Assembly (NCBI GenBank): GCA_008933045.1
Contig: WBXJ01000124.1
Location: forward strand, 1-8,833
Direction: 5' to 3'
Source of the DNA: Verrucomicrobiota bacterium
Lineage (GTDB): Bacteria > Verrucomicrobiota > Verrucomicrobiia > Limisphaerales > SXQI01
Length of the DNA stretch: 8,833 bases
Part shown: piece after piece, positions 1 through 5,416 of the stretch
Layout of the letters: each line of letters begins with the position of its first letter
Position numbering within the stretch: the stretch's first letter is position 1
Translations under genes and position numbers: made by a program
The notes under the pieces: generated by a model
The model's input: the letters and a program-made list of their open reading frames with translations, nothing else
What the model was told of the DNA's origin: nothing
Databases searched by the model: none

Positions 1-481
1 CGCCTCGTGATTTAACTTCCGACGAGTAAACTCGATTTCCGGTGTTCACGTCGTAGATTTCGAGGCGTATGTCTAGGCGATCACGAATGCCTGTCCATTC
101 CGTGCGGTGATCCTCCCAACTGAGAATCACCGGGAAGATGAGAAATTCTGACCGTGTCTTGCGGGCATGTTCCAAGGCTTCCTCTAGAGTTTCTTGGGTT
201 TTCCCGACAAAGCTGAGCTTGGTAAACAGGCGAAAAGCATCCGACAGAGCTTCCTTGGTATGTTTACTGGAGCGGGCCACGGTTTCGTTTTTATAAACGG
301 CGTCAGGTGGAGTTGCGATGTAAACGCGGGTTCTAAGTTCGAAAACTGGTGGAATTTTTGAATCGTTTTTTGTCTGCGCGCTCGGATAAGCACTTCGACA
401 GCCTGAACCTGTGATCAGGACAAACACAAAGGCGGCGACCAGAATTCTGGGTTGAAAAGTCACAATAATTGCAGGATGCAT
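1..481 (-). CDS. DUF4823-like lipoprotein, 3' end outside window
   Basis: The reading frame is open from an ATG at 481 to the left edge, giving 160 residues with the C-terminus missing. The N-terminus is a signal peptide: hydrophobic residues from about 13 to 24, then TGSGC with Cys28 as the likely lipidated residue. The -3 position is Gly, so the lipobox is not canonical. Residues 114-160 (FLIFPVILSWEDHRTEW, then GIRDRLDIRLEIYDVNTG) resemble, from memory, DUF4823 proteins, which are small lipoproteins of unknown function with a WEDRATEW-type block. A GTG at 463 in the same frame gives a more compact signal peptide (MTFQPRILVAAF) and is an equally good start; neither has a clear ribosome-binding site. 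The protein would sit in the cell envelope. It is divergent from purK, with no evident functional tie. The family call rests on motif memory only. Confidence 0.72.
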   Translation of the reverse strand, partial: MHPAIIVTFQPRILVAAFVFVLITGSGCRSAYPSAQTKNDSKIPPVFELRTRVYIATPPDAVYKNETVARSSKHTKEALSDAFRLFTKLSFVGKTQETLEEALEHARKTRSEFLIFPVILSWEDHRTEWTGIRDRLDIRLEIYDVNTGNRVYSSEVKSRG

Positions 482-596
482 TCCGTGCTGTTTCAGATAA
501 AGCTTTAAACTTTTCTTTTTCAGGGTCGAGGCGATGGATCGGTAAAGCAGAAATTGCGCTCGCCCGATTTTTGCCCTGCGGCTATATCAGAGGCCC
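482..596. promoter_or_regulatory. Divergent intergenic region, lipoprotein gene / purK
   Basis: These 115 bases separate two divergent starts, so promoters for both genes should lie here. The left part is AT-rich (around 494-520) and contains the palindrome AAAGCTTT. A TATATC hexamer at 583-588 lies too close to the purK start to serve a normal leadered transcript. No confident -35/-10 pair, PurR-type operator or riboswitch is visible. The AGAGG at 589-593 is the probable purK ribosome-binding site, with an unusually short spacer of three bases. Confidence 0.35.
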
Positions 597-1796
597 ATGT
601 TAGAGAGTAACGTCCCAGCCCGAGGGCAGCGCAGCTCGACGGGTCCCGTAATCGGTATTATTGGTGGTGGTCAACTGGCAAAAATGCTGGGAACCGCTGC
701 GGCCTCGCTTGGTGTGCAGGTTGTTGTGCTCTCGGAGCACGCCGATTGCCCCGCAGCGGCGACGTGTCAGCGAGTGATTATCGGTTCGAGCGATGATCTG
801 GGGAGACTGCGCGAACTCGCAACGCAGGTTGATGTGGTGACGCTTGAGAATGAGTTCGTCGATGCGGGACTGTTACGTCAGCTTGAATCGGAGGGGTTTA
901 GTGTGCGACCCACCGCTCGCTCGATGGAGTTGGTGCAGGATAAACTGATTCAGAAAGCTGCGCTCCGGTCCGCAGGTCTCGCAGTGCCTGCATTCGTGGA
1001 TGTCCCCACGCGAGCGGCACTCGATCAAGCTATCGTTGAATTAGGGTTGCCACTCGTTCTAAAAAAACGTCGGAACGGCTATGATGGCAAAGGGAACACC
1101 ACATTGCACACAGCTACCGATGCCCAAGCTGCATGGGAATTCCTTCAGGGTGATGTGAATACTTTGTTCGCCGAGGGATTTGTCAATTTTAGTGCGGAGC
1201 TGGCGGTGATGATCACGCGGGCGTTGGATGGGAGTTCGGTGATCTATCCGGTTGTTGAAACAATCCAACGTCATCATATTTGCCATGTGGTGAAGGCACC
1301 GGCGCAAATCCCAGATGCCTTAGCAGCTCAAGTCCGGGTGTTAGCTCAGCATGCAGTGGAAACGATGCAGGGGGTGGGCAGTTTTGGGGTTGAATTATTT
1401 TATTCTTCGACGGGAAACGTGGTCATCAACGAGCTGGCACCCCGCGTCCATAACTCAGGCCATTACACCATCGAAGGGTGCGTGTGTTCGCAGTTTGAAA
1501 ACCATGTGCGGGCGGTGCTTGGTTGGCCATTGGGATCGACTGCGTTGAGAAGCCCAGCAGCAGTGATGATCAATCTGCTAGGAATCGAACGCGGTTCTGG
1601 CTACCCTCAAGGGATCGATCGGGCACTGCAGATTGACGGGGCGCATCTTCACGTTTACGGTAAGAATTCGAGTATGCCCTCTCGAAAAATGGGGCATGTC
1701 ACCGCGTTGGGCGGAAGCCTGGAGGACGCACTCCAAAAAGCTCAAGGTGCGGCGGCCTTGATTCGTTTTGGCGGATCCGACAATTTGATTTTATGA
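597..1796 (+). CDS. purK: N5-carboxyaminoimidazole ribonucleotide synthase PurK
   Basis: PurK is an ATP-grasp enzyme that converts AIR, ATP and bicarbonate into N5-CAIR in purine synthesis in the cytosol. The 399-residue protein shows the family blocks in order: the N-terminal GIIGGGQLAKML at 20-31, the ATP-grasp nucleotide loop VLKKRRNGYDGKGN at 154-167, the acidic metal/ATP-binding region GVELF (264-268) and INELAPR (277-283), followed by the PurK signature HNSGHYTIEG at 285-294, and the C-terminal barrel with HVYGK (352-356) and RKMGHVT (363-369). The length is slightly above the usual 355-390 because of about 17 extra residues before the first strand. The start at 597 has AGAGG just upstream. 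Its stop codon overlaps the purE start (ATGA), implying translational coupling and a joint product flow from PurK to PurE. Confidence 0.97.
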   Translation: MLESNVPARGQRSSTGPVIGIIGGGQLAKMLGTAAASLGVQVVVLSEHADCPAAATCQRVIIGSSDDLGRLRELATQVDVVTLENEFVDAGLLRQLESEGFSVRPTARSMELVQDKLIQKAALRSAGLAVPAFVDVPTRAALDQAIVELGLPLVLKKRRNGYDGKGNTTLHTATDAQAAWEFLQGDVNTLFAEGFVNFSAELAVMITRALDGSSVIYPVVETIQRHHICHVVKAPAQIPDALAAQVRVLAQHAVETMQGVGSFGVELFYSSTGNVVINELAPRVHNSGHYTIEGCVCSQFENHVRAVLGWPLGSTALRSPAAVMINLLGIERGSGYPQGIDRALQIDGAHLHVYGKNSSMPSRKMGHVTALGGSLEDALQKAQGAAALIRFGGSDNLIL

Positions 1797-2287
1797 CTAA
1801 TCCTGCTCCAAAACCCGTCGTTGGCATCGTGATGGGTAGCGACTCGGACTGGCCTACGATGAAGGCCGCAGCCGAGATTTGCGTTGAGTTTGGTGTTGCG
1901 TTCGAAACGCTTGTCCTCTCTGCTCATCGAACTCCTGCCGACATGCTGGAGTATGGCCGCACCGCGCACACCCGAGGGCTAAAAATACTCATCGCGGGTG
2001 CAGGCGGTGCTGCCCACCTGCCGGGGATGCTCGCGAGTACCAGTCCGCTGCCAGTGATCGGGGTGCCGGTTGAGAGCAAAACTTTGCGCGGCTGGGACTC
2101 GCTACTTTCCATTGTTCAAATGCCCAGTGGGGTGCCGGTCGCGACTGTGGCGATTGGTAGCAGCAAGAATGCTGGGTTGCTCGCGATACAAATACTGGCT
2201 ACCGCAGATTCTCAACTTCTGGAACGGATGATCGAATGGAAATCTAGGATGGCTGAGGAATCGCGAGCGAAAGTCGTCGGTCTTTGA
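1793..2287 (+). CDS. purE: N5-CAIR mutase PurE (class I)
   Basis: PurE moves the carboxyl group of N5-CAIR from N5 to C4 to give CAIR, directly after PurK. The 164-residue length is normal for the bacterial class I enzyme. Visible motifs are GIVMGSDSDW at 11-20 (phosphate and substrate loop), SAHRTP at 43-48 with the catalytic-type His45, AGAGGAAHLPGM at 68-79, GVPV at 90-93, and WDSLLSIVQMPSGVPVATVAIG at 101-122 (written in full only as a block; key residues D102, S103 and the GVPVATVAIG end). Pairing with a PurK supports class I rather than the AIR-carboxylating class II. The ATG lies inside the purK stop (ATGA), so it needs no ribosome-binding site of its own. The order purK-purE is the reverse of the better-known purE-purK order. 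Confidence 0.98.
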   Translation: MTNPAPKPVVGIVMGSDSDWPTMKAAAEICVEFGVAFETLVLSAHRTPADMLEYGRTAHTRGLKILIAGAGGAAHLPGMLASTSPLPVIGVPVESKTLRGWDSLLSIVQMPSGVPVATVAIGSSKNAGLLAIQILATADSQLLERMIEWKSRMAEESRAKVVGL

Positions 2288-2298
2288 AGGAAGAAACC

Positions 2299-2463
2299 AT
2301 GGCACCGATGCCTCATCACCTTGCGCTGAAGATGACACCGTTACCAATGCTCAAGCCCGAGCTGAGTATTCTACCAAAATCCTTCGCTTGCTTTCTGTAT
2401 TCTGCCATCGCATGGTTGATACGAATTAAGAACATCAGTACAGGGAAATGTTTCCCCTCCTGA
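2299..2463 (+). CDS. Possible 54-residue small protein or leader ORF
   Basis: An ATG at 2299 opens a 54-codon frame ending in TGA at 2461-2463. AGGAAG at 2288-2293, right after the purE stop and five bases before the ATG, is the best Shine-Dalgarno site I can see in the window. The product starts MAPMPHHLALKM, is basic, and carries one short hydrophobic stretch, FACFLYSAIAWLI (about 35-47). I do not recognise it. The TGA lies eight bases before the ATG at 2472 of the next gene, so translation of this ORF could couple to that gene. It may equally be a chance frame within a 184-base spacer; nothing but the ribosome-binding site and the position supports it. Confidence 0.3.
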   Translation: MAPMPHHLALKMTPLPMLKPELSILPKSFACFLYSAIAWLIRIKNISTGKCFPS

Positions 2464-2471
2464 CCTATAGA

Positions 2472-4160
2472 ATGAGCACATCACCGGACACGAACAAACC
2501 GGATTTCGAACTTGATCTGGATCTGACATTTTTACCGGCTTGGGCCCAACAGCCCGTCGATAAAAACAAATATTCGAAATACACGGGAAATGAGGAAAGT
2601 GGCAGTGGATCGCGCGGAGATCGCGGACCACGCCGTGAAGGCGGATTTCGCAATGATCGAGGGTCAGGCCCTCGGCGCGATGGACCTCCTACGGGAGATC
2701 GTGCTCCTCGAAGAGACGCGGCACCTGGAGCTGATCGCGGACCACGCCGTGACAGTGGGTTTCGCAATGATCGCGGACCACGTCGCGACGGGCCACCACT
2801 CGATCGCCGTGAGCCGTTACCCCCGCCCCTGCCCTTTGATGTTTCCTTCATTCCAGAGGATAAAGGCGTGGAGTCACTCGCACGCCAGATTCGCCTGACC
2901 GGTCGGGCCTACCCGCTGTTCGACATCGCGCATTTAGTGCTTAAGAAGGCGGATAGATACCGCATCCAAATCAACGCATTGCAACGCACCGTCGAAAAAC
3001 CCAAACAGGGCGATGACGGCAAGCCCTCGTTGGAGTCCGCTGCGGGAAAGTCGCAGAGCTCGCCAGCAAAGCTTTTTGTCTGCGGATTGGATGACACGCT
3101 TTGGCTTTCCGAACAGGAAGCTGTCGACCATGCGTTGACCACGCATTTTGCGACGTTTTATTCTGCGGAAAAGCTGCCCACGAATCCGCCTAAAGGTGTG
3201 TATACCTTCGTGGCGCAGTGCAGCGTCAGCGGTGTCATCTTAGGCCCCCCGAACTATCACGATTACCAGAATAAGCTGCGGAAATTGCACACGGAGCGAT
3301 TCGCACGCATGGGATTTGATGCATTCAAATCGCGCATCAAAATCGTGAAAGACGAGGAAGTGGTTAAAAAGTGGATTGAAGAACAGAGCTTCCGCACCGA
3401 GTTCACAGCCCTCAATATTCCTGAGGAAGTGAAGTTGGGAAGCATGGCTGAAGTGCAACACCACTTCCGCACCACCCACGCCCCGAACGTGATCAAGATG
3501 ACGGACAAACACACGATCCTTGAATCAGGTGTTGCGAGTCAACCTTGTCGCCCGCTGCAATCCATGGTCAGACGTGCGCTGGACGAGCAGACGAAGTTTC
3601 CTATCAAAGTGGTGAACCACTTGAGCCAACAATTTGCTCGGCAGGGCCTGCAATTCTTTAAAGTGAACAAGACGGTCACCCACGTTGCTGTGGCTCGGCC
3701 CGATTTCCTAGACATGGAGGCGACCCCCGTCTCGGATAACATGCGAAAGATTGTGGATCTGATCAATGCCACTCCAAAATGTACGCGTCGCAAACTGATC
3801 GAAACATTCGGGCCGCCCTCAGCCACTGCGCCGACCGTAGCGGCTGTCGAAGGTGCGACCGAAATTCCCGCATCGGATACGACCCCGCCTTCTCCGGAAA
3901 TGGCGGCATTGGTAAGCAACCTCCATTGGTTGGTGCATCAAGGCCATGTTATCGAATTCGCAAGTGGGTTAATTGAAACCGCCAAGCGACCCTTGGTTAA
4001 ACCCGTTCGCCCGTCGCCCAAGCCTACGGTGCCCGCTGTCGCAGCGACGCCAACAGTAGCAACTGAAACCGATTCAACAGAGCCGGTGACATTGGATCCC
4101 GTGCCTGAAGTAACCACTGAACCGGTGGCAACTGAACCCTCGGCAGAAACGACAGCGTGA
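2472..4160 (+). CDS. Uncharacterised Arg/Gly-rich protein with winged-helix-like C-terminal part
   Basis: I do not recognise a named family. Starting from ATG 2472 (MSTSPDTNKPDFELDLDL) the product has 562 residues; an upstream in-frame ATG at 2448 would add eight and overlap the small ORF before it. Residue numbers here are from 2472. Residues about 44-122 are a disordered Arg/Gly/Asp/Pro region with repeated DRGPRRD and GFRNDRG units, of the sort that binds RNA in other proteins. Residues about 123-345 form a folded-looking core with distinctive blocks LFVCGLDDTLWLSEQEA, GVILGPPNYHDYQNKLRKLH and FKSRIKIV. Residues about 423-505 (MRKIVDLINATPKCTRRKLIE, split by a low-complexity insert, then LVSNLHWLVHQGHVIEF) look like a winged helix. 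The tail from about 510 is Pro/Thr/Ala/Glu-rich with TEPV repeats. It is followed 15 bases later by a DUF5069 gene and is probably in the purKE transcription unit. A nucleic-acid-binding role is an inference. Confidence 0.85.
   Translation: MSTSPDTNKPDFELDLDLTFLPAWAQQPVDKNKYSKYTGNEESGSGSRGDRGPRREGGFRNDRGSGPRRDGPPTGDRAPRRDAAPGADRGPRRDSGFRNDRGPRRDGPPLDRREPLPPPLPFDVSFIPEDKGVESLARQIRLTGRAYPLFDIAHLVLKKADRYRIQINALQRTVEKPKQGDDGKPSLESAAGKSQSSPAKLFVCGLDDTLWLSEQEAVDHALTTHFATFYSAEKLPTNPPKGVYTFVAQCSVSGVILGPPNYHDYQNKLRKLHTERFARMGFDAFKSRIKIVKDEEVVKKWIEEQSFRTEFTALNIPEEVKLGSMAEVQHHFRTTHAPNVIKMTDKHTILESGVASQPCRPLQSMVRRALDEQTKFPIKVVNHLSQQFARQGLQFFKVNKTVTHVAVARPDFLDMEATPVSDNMRKIVDLINATPKCTRRKLIETFGPPSATAPTVAAVEGATEIPASDTTPPSPEMAALVSNLHWLVHQGHVIEFASGLIETAKRPLVKPVRPSPKPTVPAVAATPTVATETDSTEPVTLDPVPEVTTEPVATEPSAETTA
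2619..2782 (+). repeat. Internal direct repeats encoding DRGPRR/GFRNDRG units
   Basis: A 41-base unit at 2619-2659 recurs at 2733-2773, exactly 114 bases (38 codons) apart. The first 20 bases (GATCGCGGACCACGCCGTGA) and the last 14 (TTTCGCAATGATCG) are identical in both copies, and only the seven bases between them vary. A third partial copy of the first 14 bases begins at 2769. The repeats keep the reading frame of the surrounding gene and encode its Arg/Gly-rich segment, so they look like in-frame duplication within a disordered region and not a mobile or regulatory repeat. Confidence 0.85.
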
Positions 4161-4175
4161 ACTAGTCTAAATCCT

Positions 4176-4625
4176 ATGACCTACTATTCGATGGATCTGA
4201 CCCAACGACCCCCCCGCTCTGCCCGCGTGCGGTTGGGTGGTTACGTGATTTTGCCTCGCATGCTGGACAAAGGACGGGCGACGCTCAAAGGAACGAACGG
4301 CGAGTTTCATTATAATTGTCCGTTGGATCAACATTTCTTGCTGTTTGCCGGGATTGATGCGGGCGCACTCAGCTTAGAATTGGCTACGGGCAAGGGTGAC
4401 AAGGAAATCCTCGATTGGATTACTGAAACCTCGACGACTCATCCGTCGTTAGTTCAAATCCTGGCGTGGTCTGCGTATCAAGATAGCCGACCTCCGAGTG
4501 ATTTGGGTTCACATCAGTATTTCAACGATTACCACGCCAAGCTCGCTCCAAAGCGCGAGGATGTGAGTTCGTGGTTTGATGTGCTCGACATCGACGACTA
4601 TGTGACTTACGGCGGAATGCCGTAG
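4176..4625 (+). CDS. DUF5069 domain protein
   Basis: This 149-residue soluble protein matches, from memory, the DUF5069 family, whose function is unknown. The signature is MDLTQRPPRSARVRLGGYV (6-24), LPRMLDKGRATLKG (26-39) and EFHYNCPLDQHFLLFAGID (43-61), with the rest filling the family's usual length of about 140-150. No signal peptide or membrane segment is present. The start at 4176 has no ribosome-binding site; the ATG at 4191 (MDLTQRPP) is a real alternative because most relatives begin close to that motif. It lies 15 bases after the Arg/Gly-rich gene and is likely co-transcribed with it. The gene is convergent with the DUF971 gene. Confidence 0.92.
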   Translation: MTYYSMDLTQRPPRSARVRLGGYVILPRMLDKGRATLKGTNGEFHYNCPLDQHFLLFAGIDAGALSLELATGKGDKEILDWITETSTTHPSLVQILAWSAYQDSRPPSDLGSHQYFNDYHAKLAPKREDVSSWFDVLDIDDYVTYGGMP

Positions 4626-4636
4626 GTCAGGCGAAT

Positions 4637-4652
4637 GCGGGAGTTAACCCGC
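4637..4652. terminator. Weak hairpin between convergent genes
   Basis: GCGGG (4637-4641) pairs with CCCGC (4648-4652) around a six-base loop AGTTAA. It sits at the junction of the convergent DUF5069 and DUF971 genes and includes the stop codon of the latter (TAA, 4646-4644). There is no T-tract on either side, so it is at best a weak bidirectional terminator. Confidence 0.25.
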
Positions 4653-4955
4653 CGTGGTACTATCGGCGATGCGTTTGAGGTATTCCCAGGAGTAGATTCC
4701 TGTCGAATGACCATCGCCCCAGATGGGCTGAACGGCGTAGCCCCCCACCAAGGGCAGCCCACGCAATTGAAATGCACTGGGGCCCAGTTCTTGAGCAGGA
4801 GCTTTGTAGACATTTCCCATGACATCCATTTCTCCAGCACACCCCGCACAGGGGCAGCGTCGGCGGAGGATTGAAAGTTTCACGTAGGACTCTCGCGCAT
4901 CAGGCCATTTAATAGCCAGTTCATCACCGATAGTTTGCAAGTCGATTGGTCGCAT
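4644..4955 (-). CDS. DUF971 (GBBH-like N-terminal domain) protein
   Basis: The 103-residue protein is a stand-alone DUF971 domain. It shows DELAIKWPDARESYVKL (11-27), LRRRCPCAGCAGE (30-42), the block MGNVYKAPAQELGPSAFQLR (46-65), VGGYAVQPIWGDGHSTGIYSW (70-90, key residues G71, W79, D81, H83, G86, Y88) and EYLKRI. Cys34, Cys36, Cys39 and His83 match the Cys3-His zinc site known from the N-terminal domain of gamma-butyrobetaine hydroxylase. No oxygenase domain follows, so this is not the hydroxylase. The same domain is fused to the iron-sulfur carrier HCF101 in plants and to some bacterial Mrp proteins, which hints at iron-sulfur metabolism. It is divergent from the glutaredoxin-lipA pair. The start is the only ATG before the first motif; the stop lies 18 bases from that of the DUF5069 gene. 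Confidence 0.93.
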   Translation of the reverse strand: MRPIDLQTIGDELAIKWPDARESYVKLSILRRRCPCAGCAGEMDVMGNVYKAPAQELGPSAFQLRGLPLVGGYAVQPIWGDGHSTGIYSWEYLKRIADSTTAG

Positions 4956-5140
4956 GGGTGAGAGTTTATCAACTCGGTGAAGCGGTTACAACCTTGCGGA
5001 AGCAGCCCGAGAATCTAAGCTAAGGCACGTGGATATAAGAAATCTTGATCTGGCAGAGGCGTTCACCACCAAGAATGGATCGGGGATTCGCGAATTGCTG
5101 GCACACTGCAACTCCGTCATTCGCCATCAGCGTTAGCTTT
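4956..5140. promoter_or_regulatory. Divergent intergenic region, DUF971 gene / glutaredoxin gene
   Basis: These 185 bases should hold promoters for both directions. On the minus strand TTGTAA (4991-4986) and TAAACT (4968-4963) are 17 bases apart, each with four of six consensus matches; the predicted transcription start would fall at about the ATG of the DUF971 gene, implying a leaderless message. An inverted repeat GAGTT-TATC-AACTC (4962-4975) overlaps this -10 element. On the plus strand a TATAAG lies at 5034-5039, without a convincing -35. The glutaredoxin frame stays open upstream to 5045, but those 32 codons do not resemble the family. Confidence 0.25.
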
Positions 5141-5398
5141 ATGAAACCTATTCGAGTTCGGTTGTTCGTGAAAACGTTTTGCGGTTGGTGCCACGAGGCT
5201 AAGGATTGGCTCGAGGATCATGAGATCGCCTATGAGGAAATCGATGTGAACGAGAGCGCGGCCGGGTTCGCGGAGATGGTCAAGATTTCTGGTCAGAGTT
5301 TTGCGCCGGTGATCGAGGTTGACGGCGAGTTTTTGGCTGATTTTGACACCGAGCAGTTGGCGGAGTTTTGGAATGATCTGGATAAAAACAGCGAGTAA
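5141..5398 (+). CDS. Small dithiol glutaredoxin
   Basis: The 85-residue product begins MKPIRVRLFVKTFCGWCHEA, a first thioredoxin-fold strand followed by a CxxC redox site, Cys14-Gly-Trp-Cys17. Then come IAYEEIDVNE (34-43 region), the cis-proline loop FAPVIEVDGEFL and the C-terminal helix TEQLAEFWNDL. Length and layout fit the NrdH/Grx type. Such proteins reduce disulfides or glutathione adducts in the cytosol; which reductant is used cannot be told from here. The CGWC site is an uncommon variant of CPYC or CPWC, and the cis-Pro is preceded by Ala rather than the usual Val. I chose ATG 5141 because the fold begins there; an in-frame ATG at 5045 would add a non-homologous 32-residue leader. No Shine-Dalgarno site is visible. 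lipA follows after 18 bases, so the two are probably co-transcribed. Confidence 0.88.
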   Translation: MKPIRVRLFVKTFCGWCHEAKDWLEDHEIAYEEIDVNESAAGFAEMVKISGQSFAPVIEVDGEFLADFDTEQLAEFWNDLDKNSE

Positions 5399-5416
5399 AT
5401 ATTAGGCTCTCCTCAA

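Noticed and set aside
184..393. 69-codon minus-strand frame at the left end
   Set aside because: It overlaps the lipoprotein frame, which has a signal peptide and family-like motifs; this one is a shifted reading of the same bases.
537..576. ATCGG ... CCGAT followed by T-run, terminator-like
   Set aside because: The arms are five bases with a loop of more than 20 bases, and the position between two divergent genes does not call for a terminator.
2443..2456. Perfect inverted repeat GGGAAA-TG-TTTCCC around an in-frame ATG at 2448
   Set aside because: A two-base loop cannot form in RNA as drawn, and ATG 2472 is the likelier start, so I treat it as chance.
2465..2851. 128-codon minus-strand frame with Arg/Gly/Ser-rich product
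   Set aside because: It mirrors the repeat region of the plus-strand gene: antisense reading of Arg/Gly/Pro codons yields another basic low-complexity frame.
2590..2898. 102-codon plus-strand frame overlapping the Arg/Gly-rich segment
   Set aside because: It lies wholly inside the larger gene in another frame and is kept open by the same repeated GC-rich units; its product is unlike any family I know.
3539..3919. 126-codon minus-strand frame
   Set aside because: It is antisense to the core and winged-helix-like region of the 2472-4160 gene, with no motif of its own.
5045..5140. 32-codon N-terminal extension of the glutaredoxin
   Set aside because: The extension is unlike any glutaredoxin N-terminus and is not a clear signal peptide; the fold starts at ATG 5141.
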